A stretch of 44,108 bases of DNA from Gammaproteobacteria bacterium (GTDB taxonomy: Bacteria; Pseudomonadota; Gammaproteobacteria; Pseudomonadales; Azotimanducaceae), in assembly GCA_003248125.1 (NCBI GenBank), contig QJXZ01000219.1, forward strand, positions 1-44,108, read 5' to 3'. Made by a program: the position numbers and the translations under genes. The notes under the pieces were generated by a model, which worked only from the letters and a program-made list of their open reading frames with translations, was not told where the DNA came from and did not search any database. This document shows, piece after piece, positions 1 to 7,435 of the stretch; within the stretch, counting starts at the first letter, position 1; every line of letters starts with the position of its first letter.

Positions 1-761
1 TCGGTGCCGAGTGCCTTGGTGAACGAAGCAATTGCGGCGTTGTAGTCGCCGCTCGCAGCCGCCTCGCGACCATGCGCCAGGGCTTCGCTAGCCGCAGTCT
101 GTTCGACGTTGGTTTCTGCCGCGAGTGGTGCAGCGGCAGCCGCCTGCATTGGTGCACCCACGTGCGCATCGGTGGGCGCGACCGTCACACGAGTTGAGTT
201 CGCGACTTCGGGCGCGATGACGGGTGGGGTGGCGGCCACTACGCGTTGCGAGACTTGCGTCGATGCAGCCGTGAACGCGGTCGGTTGCTCCGTGGCAACG
301 GGTTCCGTCGGCGCCGTATCGTCTGCAGCGATATTGGCGATCGGCGAAGGCGCGGCCGATGCCATCGCCTTGCCGAGATGAGCGATGCGGAACTCGAGCC
401 GGCGCGGATCCGTCTGCGTCAGCAGGTCGATGGACTCGCCGTTCGTCAGTGAGATCGTCAAGGTGAGGCCCCGTGCCGGATAGCCTTCGACGGTGACGTT
501 CAAGGTGGCGTCGATCGCCGGATACAGACTCAACGTCTTGCTCTCGAACGCCGGTGGTGCCTCGAGTTTGGTGTTGAGCTTGGCAATCAGTGTGGCGTCC
601 TCGCGCGTCGGTGTACCGTCGAGCCGCACGTCGTGTTCGAAGGTGATGACGTAGAGGTCGTTTTCCGTGTCGGATCCGCGAACCTCCACGCCCGCCAGCA
701 TGTCGGCTAGCGCTGGAGCCGCAAGCAGAAGCACAAGGAGAAGAGTAGAGGTCCGTATCAC
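1..761 (-). CDS. Exported TPR-type protein, 3' end outside window
   Basis: An open frame runs from a GTG at 761 to the left edge with no stop, giving 253 residues. The N-terminus (MIRTSTLLLVLLLAAPALA) is a clear signal peptide. Residues about 20-120 form a beta-rich stretch I do not recognise. Residues about 125-215 are Ala/Thr/Pro-rich, like a flexible linker. The last visible residues (ALAHGREAAASGDYNAAIASFTKAL) read like the start of a TPR helix pair. The start lies 11 bp after the stop of the 35-haem cytochrome gene, so the two are probably cotranscribed. A role in assembling or anchoring the cytochromes in the envelope is inference from position only. The ribosome-binding site is weak, and a start at a later codon cannot be ruled out. 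Confidence 0.7.
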   Translation of the reverse strand, partial: MIRTSTLLLVLLLAAPALADMLAGVEVRGSDTENDLYVITFEHDVRLDGTPTREDATLIAKLNTKLEAPPAFESKTLSLYPAIDATLNVTVEGYPARGLTLTISLTNGESIDLLTQTDPRRLEFRIAHLGKAMASAAPSPIANIAADDTAPTEPVATEQPTAFTAASTQVSQRVVAATPPVIAPEVANSTRVTVAPTDAHVGAPMQAAAAAPLAAETNVEQTAASEALAHGREAAASGDYNAAIASFTKALGT

Positions 762-772
762 TGGATGGTCTC

Positions 773-3475
773 TTACCAGTCCCGCTGGCGGACCGAGTGC
801 TCGTTCGTTCTGGTACGGAGGATCGTCGTAAAGGTGTTGTTGGTGTACTGGTGGCACGCGCTGGAGCAATCGCGCAGCTCGGAGACCGTATAGAAGATCG
901 TTGTCGGAACCTCCGTCTTCTTATGCGGGTCCTGCCGATAGTTGTTCGCGTGACAGCCGGCGCAATCGGGTTGATAGGGGAAGCGCCAAGTCACCGCTTC
1001 GGCGTTCGCCGTGTGGCAAGCGGTGCAAGGCGGATTGGTGGCGTGGTCGCCCGGATAATCGGGCGACGTATGCCGGAACACCGAAGGCGTCCAGAAATCG
1101 GTGGTGTGGCATTCGTCGCACGACCGGTTCGTCTGAAAGTGGTTGGCCGACATGCCGGTCGCCTGTACGCCGTTGTGGCAAGAGGCGCAGGTGCCGGGTG
1201 CCACGTTGGCGTGATCGAAGCCGGCCGGAATCCAAGCGATGGTGGAGTGGCACGCGTCGCACGATGACGTGGTCGGCAGGTGATTAGCCGGTTTGCCAGT
1301 GGAGGTCGTACCGTTGTGGCACGTCTCGCAGCTGCCGGGCGCCACTCCAGCGTGGTCGAACACGGCCGGCGTGAACGCGATCGTGGTGTGGCAGTCGTCG
1401 CATGCATCCGAGCTCGGAATGTGATTGGCGGGCTTTCCAGGCGCCGTGTTGCCATCGTGGCAGCTCACGCATGTGCCGATGACATGCGTGTGATCGACAG
1501 TGACGGCCGGTGCCCACGTGGTAGTGGAATGGCAGTCCTCGCAGAAGTCGTCGGTGCGGATGTGGTTTGCGGTCTTACCGGTGGCGGTCGAGTTGTTGTG
1601 GCACTGTGCGCAGCCGCTGGTGATCCCGGCGTGGTCGAAGCTCGCAGGTGTCCACGCGAGCGTCGAATGACAGGTGTCGCATTGTGCGGTGGTGGGCAGA
1701 TGATTGCCGGGCTTGCCCGTCGCCGTCGTGCCGTTGTGGCACTGACTGCAGCTGCCCTGCACGTGGTCGTGATCGACCATGAACGCCGGTGCAAACGAGG
1801 TGGTGGTATGGCAGCCCTCGCAGACATCGTCGGAGTTGATGTGCGTTGCATTCTTGCCCATTGCCCGAGTGCCGTTGTGACATTGAGCGCAACCCGAGAC
1901 GATGCCCGTGTGGTCGAACCGGGCAGGCCGCCAGGCGAGTGTCGAGTGGCATGAATCGCACTCTTCGGTGGTGGTTGGATGCTCTGGCGTCTTGCCTGTT
2001 GCGATCGTGCCGTTGTGACAACTCGAGCAACTACCGAGCACATGATCGTGATCGACCGTTGTTACGGGTACCCACACGCCGGGTGAATGGCAGGCTTCAC
2101 AGACGTCGTCCGTGAGAATGTGGTCGTTCGACTTGCCGGTGGCCGTGCTGCCGTTGTGGCATTCGATGCAATTGCCGGTCACGTTGTCGTGGCTGAAGGC
2201 TGCGGGTACCCATGCGAGTGGTGAGTGGCAGGCGTCGCACTCGAGGGTGGTGGGTATGTGGTCGGTGGGCTTGCCGGTTGCCGTCGTACCGTCGTGACAC
2301 TGGCCGCAGCTGCCGAGCACGTGATCGTGATCGACCACCGAGGTCGGCGACCAGGCGGTGGTCGAATGGCACGCCTCGCAGACATTGTCGGTGGCGACGT
2401 GGGTGCGCGACTTGCCGGTGGCACGTGTGCCGTCATGGCATTGCGCGCAGCCCGAGTCGATGCCGTCGTGGCTGAAGGTTGCCGGGGTCCAGGCCAACGT
2501 CGAGTGGCAGCTGTCGCACTGCGCCGTGGTCGGAATGTGATTCGCCGGCATGCCCGTCGAGATGACACCGTTGTGGCAGCTTGAGCAACTGCCCACCACG
2601 TGTGCGTGATCGACGAGCAATGCCGGCTGCCAGAAGTCGGTGCCGTGGCAGCCTTCGCACACGGCGTCGGTGGTGATGTGGTTCGGCGACTTGCCGGTCG
2701 CCTGCGTGCCGTTGTGGCACGACGCGCAGTTGTCGACGATACCGACGTGATCGAATGTCGCCGGCCGCCAGGCGAACGTGGAATGGCACTCGCTACACTC
2801 GGCCGTTGTCGTCACGTGGTTTGCGTGCTTGCCCGGCGCAGTCGTGCCGTTGTGACAGCTCGAGCAGCTGCCGAGCACGTGGTCGTGATCCACATACCAA
2901 GTCGGCTGCCAGCGTCCGATCGTGTGGCAGGCCTCGCAGGTGTTGTCACTGGTGATGTGGCTCGCCGATTTACCCGTGGCATCGCTGCCGTTGTGGCAGC
3001 CGAAACAACCGTCGGTGATCCCAGCGTGATCGAATCCGACCATGCTGAAGATCAGCGTGTTGTGGCAAGCGGCGCAATCGTCCGAGGTGGTGGGATGGTT
3101 GGCAGGCTTTCCTGGCGCGAAGAAATCGTTGTGGCAACCTGCGCAGTCGCCAACGACTTCGTCGTGGTCGACGCGCGGAATGGCGGCCCAGCTCGCGGTC
3201 ACATGGCAGGCCTCGCAGAGATTGCTCGACTGAATGTGATTCGGCGGCTTCTCCGTTTGTGCACGAAAATTGGAACCGTCGTGGCAAGTGCCGCAAGCAT
3301 GCGGCGTGCCCTTGAAGATCGACTGCACGTGACAGCTGTCGCAGGGCGCGAACTGATGCATGCCATCGAGCTCGAAACCGGTGGCGAAGTGATCGAATGC
3401 TTCTTGCGCGCGCGCATGCAACGCGCACAGCAAGGGTACGCAGAAGAGGAGTTGCGCGATCGTCTTCCGGGTCAT
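773..3475 (-). CDS. Giant multihaem c-type cytochrome, 35 CXXCH plus one CX3CH
   Basis: The product is 900 aa from the ATG at 3475, which has AGGTGG six bases upstream and opens a signal peptide ending HARAQ. An open frame extends upstream to 3544 but overlaps the previous gene and lacks a leader. I count 35 CXXCH motifs and one CSSACH near the C-terminus, about one haem per 25 residues. Residues in the middle repeat as a 93-aa module seven times. Each module has four CXXCH motifs plus extra His (VDHDH, NH, FDH) suited to bis-His ligation. No transmembrane or beta-barrel segment is visible, so the protein should be periplasmic or exported beyond the outer membrane. Long-range electron transfer is the likely role; the redox partner is unknown. 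Tentative family: cytochrome c3/paired-CXXCH proteins. Confidence 0.9.
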   Translation of the reverse strand: MTRKTIAQLLFCVPLLCALHARAQEAFDHFATGFELDGMHQFAPCDSCHVQSIFKGTPHACGTCHDGSNFRAQTEKPPNHIQSSNLCEACHVTASWAAIPRVDHDEVVGDCAGCHNDFFAPGKPANHPTTSDDCAACHNTLIFSMVGFDHAGITDGCFGCHNGSDATGKSASHITSDNTCEACHTIGRWQPTWYVDHDHVLGSCSSCHNGTTAPGKHANHVTTTAECSECHSTFAWRPATFDHVGIVDNCASCHNGTQATGKSPNHITTDAVCEGCHGTDFWQPALLVDHAHVVGSCSSCHNGVISTGMPANHIPTTAQCDSCHSTLAWTPATFSHDGIDSGCAQCHDGTRATGKSRTHVATDNVCEACHSTTAWSPTSVVDHDHVLGSCGQCHDGTTATGKPTDHIPTTLECDACHSPLAWVPAAFSHDNVTGNCIECHNGSTATGKSNDHILTDDVCEACHSPGVWVPVTTVDHDHVLGSCSSCHNGTIATGKTPEHPTTTEECDSCHSTLAWRPARFDHTGIVSGCAQCHNGTRAMGKNATHINSDDVCEGCHTTTSFAPAFMVDHDHVQGSCSQCHNGTTATGKPGNHLPTTAQCDTCHSTLAWTPASFDHAGITSGCAQCHNNSTATGKTANHIRTDDFCEDCHSTTTWAPAVTVDHTHVIGTCVSCHDGNTAPGKPANHIPSSDACDDCHTTIAFTPAVFDHAGVAPGSCETCHNGTTSTGKPANHLPTTSSCDACHSTIAWIPAGFDHANVAPGTCASCHNGVQATGMSANHFQTNRSCDECHTTDFWTPSVFRHTSPDYPGDHATNPPCTACHTANAEAVTWRFPYQPDCAGCHANNYRQDPHKKTEVPTTIFYTVSELRDCSSACHQYTNNTFTTILRTRTNEHSVRQRDW
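1220..3172 (-). repeat. Seven tandem copies of a 279-bp, four-haem module
   Basis: Translated on the minus strand, the segments opening with VDHDEV, VDHDHV, VDHAHV, VDHDHV, VDHDHV, VDHDHV and VDHTHV follow each other at exactly 93-residue (279-bp) spacing. Each holds two half-repeats: CxxCHNG..ATGK..NH..TT..CxxCHSTxAW, then a similar second half ending in a second VDH. The copies differ at many positions, so this is an old internal duplication inside the cytochrome gene. It is not a satellite or a CRISPR array. A shorter degenerate continuation (FDHAGVAP, FDHANVAP) follows at the C-terminal side. Confidence 0.85.
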
Positions 3476-3489
3476 TCGCAGCCACCTGG

Positions 3490-5052
3490 TTATGGGAGTG
3501 TCACCGCCGTGTCGAACGACTCGGTGGTGTGGCAGCGACCACAATCACCGCCGAAACGGCCCTCGTGGGCGTCGTCTTTGCGGTGGCAGGCGATACAAAG
3601 TGTTTGCAATTCTCCGGGTTCTACGCTGTCTGGAGTGTGACAGGCATCACACTCCAATTTCCGGTGGGCGCCGGTGAGCGGGAAGCCGGTCTGGGTGTCG
3701 TGATCGAATACCCAACGGTTCCAGCCATTCGGGTTGTGGCAATCGGCGCACGCCGCGCCGAATTTGCCATGGTGGTAGTCATCGCCGGTGTGGCAATCGA
3801 GGCAGGCCTCGGGTACGTCGTTGAACACCGTACCGGAGTGGCAGTCCTCGCAGGCCGCGGTGCGGTGCTGACCGATCAACGGAAACGAAGTGAAGTCGTG
3901 GTTGAAGCGAACGTCGTGCCAGGAGCGTTCGTCGTGGCACCGCTCGCAGTGCGGTTGCGTGCCGTCGTGGGCGTCGTCCTCGGCATGGCACGTATCGCAA
4001 GTCTTCTCCAAGGGATCTTCCAGCGCGCCGACGTGACACACCGCGCACGTTAGGTCCACATGGGCGCCTTTGAGTTCGAATCCAGTCTCGGCGAGGTGAT
4101 CGAAACGGGTGGTTTTCCAGTCGTCGACCGAGTGGCACTTGACGCAGTCGCGACCGTGGCGCCCACCGTGAACATCATCGAAGCTGTGGCAACCGATACA
4201 GCTGTCGGGCGGCTTGGGCCGTGCCATGTCCTGCAAGTGGCAGGCTTCGCAGGCAATCGAGGCATGCGCGCCACGTAGCCGGAAACCTGTCTTTGCGAAG
4301 TGATCGAATGATTCGACCTTCCAGCTCGACGTGACATGACAGTTGCCGCAATCCTTGCCTCGCGTTCCGCGATGCTGGTCGTCGACCGCATGACAGGACA
4401 CACACTTCGACGCGAGGTTCTCCCAAGTCTGGCCGACGTGGCATTGCATGCACGTGGTGTCGCGATGCGCTCCCGTCAGCGCAAAGTCGGTGGACGAGTG
4501 ATCGAACTCGACATTCGTCCAGCCCGCGGTCGAGTGGCAACCAGCGCAATCGTCACCGAGACGGCCCCGGTGCGGTTGATCGTCTTCGTGACAATCGATG
4601 CAACGTGACGATGCGTCTCTGGGCAGTACGTCTGCTTCGTGGCAGCTGATGCAGGGTTGGCTGATGTGACCACCATCGAGAGGGAAGTCGGTTACCGCGT
4701 GATCGAATAGCTCGACATTGAGCGTGACCACGTCTGCCGCACGTCCTTGGTGCTCAGCATGGCAGTTCTGGCAGAGCTGTGGATGTGCGCTCAGCTGCTT
4801 GCCGTGAAAGCCGTTCTTGTTGGTGACGTCGGCGGCGACCGCATCGTGGCAATCGAGGCATAGGCCGTCTTGAGCACCGCGCGCGAACGAGGCGTGGCAC
4901 TTGCCGCACTCCGTTTCGAATTCGGCATGCCCTTCGATCACGGGACCCGGCATGACCAATTGCTCGAGCGATGCGGCGAGCAGCGGCTGGGTCGATACCG
5001 CGAGGTAGGCGAACAACACAGTGAAGAGGGATCGTCCCCGCACAACCTCCAC
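3490..5052 (-). CDS. 21-haem periplasmic cytochrome c
   Basis: The product is 520 aa from a GTG at 5052. It has a signal peptide over residues 1-27 (hydrophobic core LFTVLFAYLAV) and then EQLVMPGPVIEGHAEFE before the first haem site. I count 21 CXXCH motifs spread evenly over residues about 50-510. Many are followed about 20 residues later by FDH or GAH motifs able to give the distal His. A recurring unit (TGFxLxGAHxxxxCxxCH) appears about six times. No membrane segment follows the leader, so a soluble periplasmic electron carrier is likely. The gene starts three bases after the stop of the membrane cytochrome gene and has no clear ribosome-binding site, which suggests translational coupling. 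It ends 14 bp before the larger cytochrome. The three genes probably form one electron path. Confidence 0.88.
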   Translation of the reverse strand: MEVVRGRSLFTVLFAYLAVSTQPLLAASLEQLVMPGPVIEGHAEFETECGKCHASFARGAQDGLCLDCHDAVAADVTNKNGFHGKQLSAHPQLCQNCHAEHQGRAADVVTLNVELFDHAVTDFPLDGGHISQPCISCHEADVLPRDASSRCIDCHEDDQPHRGRLGDDCAGCHSTAGWTNVEFDHSSTDFALTGAHRDTTCMQCHVGQTWENLASKCVSCHAVDDQHRGTRGKDCGNCHVTSSWKVESFDHFAKTGFRLRGAHASIACEACHLQDMARPKPPDSCIGCHSFDDVHGGRHGRDCVKCHSVDDWKTTRFDHLAETGFELKGAHVDLTCAVCHVGALEDPLEKTCDTCHAEDDAHDGTQPHCERCHDERSWHDVRFNHDFTSFPLIGQHRTAACEDCHSGTVFNDVPEACLDCHTGDDYHHGKFGAACADCHNPNGWNRWVFDHDTQTGFPLTGAHRKLECDACHTPDSVEPGELQTLCIACHRKDDAHEGRFGGDCGRCHTTESFDTAVTLP

Positions 5053-5055
5053 TCG

Positions 5056-5985
5056 CTAATAGAGGTGAACCGCTATGACGTGCACGACGGCGGACAGCAC
5101 GAGCACGATGAACAATGGATAGTGAACCACGTGCCATAGCGACATGAGTCGTTCGAACCACGCAAATTGAGAAAATTTGCGCAGCGCGCGCATGCGGTTG
5201 GCGATGTAGCGTGTGGCATTGCGCTTTAGACGGCGTCGCTCGCGTTCGAGCAGAGGAGAAGTGCGACATGCCTCGGCGACGGCGCCCCTCAGGTGCCAAC
5301 GTGCCTTGAGCGCGGCCCATCGAGTTAAGACGCTTGCCTGCAGTGCGGCCACGAACGACTCGAGTACGCCAATACGCGGTGTCATCAATCGCTGTTCGAC
5401 GGGCTCGAGATCGGCAATGACCGCCGGCAGCAGCCGCGCGAGTGTCGAGCCGCTGTCGCCTAGATTGGAGAAATCGCTCCGCAGCGACTCGAGTGTCGCA
5501 TGACGGCCAGCCAATCCGTAATGCACGCGCGAATAAAGGTAGCGACCGAACAGGCCGCTGGTGGCGACCACCAGCGTCGAGAACAACGCGATTTGGCTAT
5601 TGAAGGAGCCGAGTTCGAAGTTGGAGTGATAGAGAATGAGTACCGGCCCGATTACGCCGAGTGTCATATGCACGCGAAACCAGGTGGACACCTTGCCCCA
5701 GGTGCGAATCCGCCGCCAACGCTTGCGCAACGGGTAGAGGAACAGCGATGCCATGGTCGCGGCGCCGACGATACCGAGCCAGTATCCGGTGCCGAACTCC
5801 GGCGATAGCAAGCGTTGGTCGCGAATCGACCAGCCGCCCCAAATGACTAGCGCGGTCGAAAGATAGAAGGTGAACGCGGCAGCGCGCCGCCGAAATGATT
5901 CTCGTTTCGAACCGTTGGCTGTTGGCGCGCGAGATCGGCTAGTCACCGCGTGGGGCGGACTAATCGCTGCTGCGCGCGTGGCCAT
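5056..5985 (-). CDS. Five-helix membrane protein with cytochrome-b-like di-haem His pairs
   Basis: The product is 309 aa and starts at an ATG at 5985. Likely membrane helices lie near residues 37-52, 66-84, 103-121, 131-150 and 284-306. A basic soluble stretch (about 151-283) separates helices 4 and 5. Arg/Lys clusters before helix 1 and after helix 2 put the N-terminus and the soluble domain in the cytoplasm. H106 and H120 lie 14 apart in helix 3; H288 and H302 lie 14 apart in helix 5, which runs in the same direction. This is the spacing used by cytochrome b to hold two stacked b haems. The ferric-reductase/b561 superfamily is a looser alternative. The protein probably carries electrons across the inner membrane to the 21-haem cytochrome encoded next. 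Confidence 0.75.
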   Translation of the reverse strand: MATRAAAISPPHAVTSRSRAPTANGSKRESFRRRAAAFTFYLSTALVIWGGWSIRDQRLLSPEFGTGYWLGIVGAATMASLFLYPLRKRWRRIRTWGKVSTWFRVHMTLGVIGPVLILYHSNFELGSFNSQIALFSTLVVATSGLFGRYLYSRVHYGLAGRHATLESLRSDFSNLGDSGSTLARLLPAVIADLEPVEQRLMTPRIGVLESFVAALQASVLTRWAALKARWHLRGAVAEACRTSPLLERERRRLKRNATRYIANRMRALRKFSQFAWFERLMSLWHVVHYPLFIVLVLSAVVHVIAVHLY

Positions 5986-6005
5986 TCGTCATGTTGTCGT
6001 TCGTG

Positions 6006-6021
6006 TGTGCGGATTCTCACA
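6006..6021. promoter_or_regulatory. CRP/Vfr-like site in the divergent cytochrome/flavoprotein promoter region
   Basis: TGTGC-N6-TCACA matches the CRP consensus TGTGA-N6-TCACA at nine of ten conserved positions. It sits in the 115-bp gap between the divergent membrane-cytochrome and flavoprotein genes, where it could act on either. No FNR-type TTGAT-N4-ATCAA site was found in the gap. Clear -35/-10 boxes were not identified. Confidence 0.4.
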
Positions 6022-6100
6022 TAAAGCGTGATTGGGACTGTGACAGAATCGGCACAGCGAGGGGATTTGTTCGAGTCGACGGACTGGGTGCGGCCCGCGA

Positions 6101-7435
6101 ATGACCGATTCCGTGATGAACTGGCTGCCGTACGCGGCCTACGTTGCGCCGGCAGCATGGATTCTGCTTCGGCTTGGGCGCAGCAAGACTCGACGCCAGC
6201 ACGCCGCCATGAACGCGTTCCGCGAGTCTCGCGAAGCGGGATTGGATTCGCCGGCTTCGCTTCATCCCGTCATCGACCACGCCAAGTGCATAGGTTGCGA
6301 AGCGTGCGTGCATGCCTGCCCCGAGTATCCGAACCACAACGTCCTCGGCGTGATGCGCGGCAAGGCGCATCTGGTTAGCCCGAGCGATTGCATTGGTCAC
6401 GGCGCATGCAAGACAGCGTGTCCGGTGGGCGCTATCCGCTTGGTATTCGGGACGGCAGAACGGGGTGTCGATATCCCGGAAGTGAAACCCAACTTCGAAA
6501 CCAACGTACCGGGCATCTTCATCGCGGGTGAGCTAGGTGGCATGGGGCTCATCCGGAATGCGATCGAACAAGGCCGTCAGGCCGTCGATGGCGTCAAGAG
6601 CTATCTCGGCAACACGCGACCGGTGCCCAAGGTGGTCGACCTGCTCATCGTTGGCGCGGGACCGGCAGGCTTGTCTGCCGCGCTGGCTGCCAAAGCATCG
6701 AAGCTCGACTATCTCGTGGTCGAACAGGATTCCCTGGGCGGCACGGTGGCGCATTTCCCGCGCCGAAAGCTCGTCATGACAGCGCCCGCAAAGCTTGCGT
6801 TGGCCGGCGAAATGCAGTTCAAGGAAACGACCAAAGAAGTCCTCATGGACTATTGGCAGAACGTCGCAAAGCGGTATCAGATCAAAGTCGCGAGCCCCGA
6901 GCGAGCCACGGGTATCAAGCCGCACAGCGACGGCACGCTCGAAGTGTCCACGACGAAGGGCGTTCGCAGAGCCCGTGCTGTGCTGCTCGCGCTCGGCCGA
7001 CGCGGCACACCGAGAAAACTGGGTGTGCCGGGCGAGGAGTTACCCAAGGTGGCCTACCGGCTCGCCGATCCTGCCGAGTACGCGGGCAAACGCATGCTGG
7101 TGGTCGGCGGCGGCGACAGCGCCTTGGAAGCCGCACTTGCGCTGGCCGAGACGCCAGGAACGCAAGTCACCGTTTCCTATCGTTCCGAGAGCTTCTCTCG
7201 CGCGAAGCCAAAAAACCGCGCGCGTATCGAGGACATGGAAACGAAAGGCAACTCACGGGTGCTGCTCGAGTCGAATGTGGTCGCCATCGGCAAGGAAAAG
7301 GTTCGTATGGCGCAAGGCGGCAAAGAATTCGACCTTGCCAACGACTATGTCATCGTCTGCGCTGGCGGTGAACTGCCGACTCCATTCCTGAAGCAGGTGG
7401 GCATCAACGTAGAAACCAAGTACGGCACTGAATGA
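6101..7435 (+). CDS. Membrane-anchored 4Fe-4S / FAD / NAD(P) oxidoreductase
   Basis: The product is 444 aa. Residues 7-25 are a single N-terminal membrane helix followed by RSKTRRQ, placing the rest in the cytoplasm. Residues 63-73 (CIGCEACVHAC) are a standard 4Fe-4S motif. The second motif, residues 97-107 (CIGHGACKTAC), has His100 where the second Cys should be. Residues 136-160 (VPGIFIAGELGGMGLIRNAI) resemble the C-terminal FAD motif of thioredoxin-reductase-like enzymes, yet they precede the FAD-binding GAGPAG (185-190) and the NAD(P)-binding GGGDSA (336-341). The order suggests a circular permutation. The protein ends shortly after VIVCAGG with no second copy of that motif. It likely oxidises NAD(P)H or passes electrons to or from the divergently encoded membrane cytochrome. 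The next gene overlaps by four bases. Confidence 0.85.
   Translation: MTDSVMNWLPYAAYVAPAAWILLRLGRSKTRRQHAAMNAFRESREAGLDSPASLHPVIDHAKCIGCEACVHACPEYPNHNVLGVMRGKAHLVSPSDCIGHGACKTACPVGAIRLVFGTAERGVDIPEVKPNFETNVPGIFIAGELGGMGLIRNAIEQGRQAVDGVKSYLGNTRPVPKVVDLLIVGAGPAGLSAALAAKASKLDYLVVEQDSLGGTVAHFPRRKLVMTAPAKLALAGEMQFKETTKEVLMDYWQNVAKRYQIKVASPERATGIKPHSDGTLEVSTTKGVRRARAVLLALGRRGTPRKLGVPGEELPKVAYRLADPAEYAGKRMLVVGGGDSALEAALALAETPGTQVTVSYRSESFSRAKPKNRARIEDMETKGNSRVLLESNVVAIGKEKVRMAQGGKEFDLANDYVIVCAGGELPTPFLKQVGINVETKYGTE

Noticed and set aside
109-452. Two short plus-strand frames near the left edge
   Set aside because: They are antisense to the exported TPR-type gene, which has a signal peptide and normal composition.
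1220-3172. Regular repeat array that could be mistaken for a CRISPR or satellite
   Set aside because: The 279-bp period, continuous open frame and CXXCH coding make it an internal protein repeat; there are no short identical repeats with unique spacers.
3476-3544. Upstream start for the large cytochrome at 3544
   Set aside because: It would overlap the 21-haem gene and place 23 charged residues before the signal peptide; the ATG at 3475 has a good ribosome-binding site.
797-4053. Long plus-strand open frames (for example 1280-1954, 2600-3640, 3397-4053)
   Set aside because: They lie antisense to the cytochrome genes, their products are low-complexity Arg/Val/Ala-rich with no motif, and high GC with repeated CXXCH codons creates open antisense frames.
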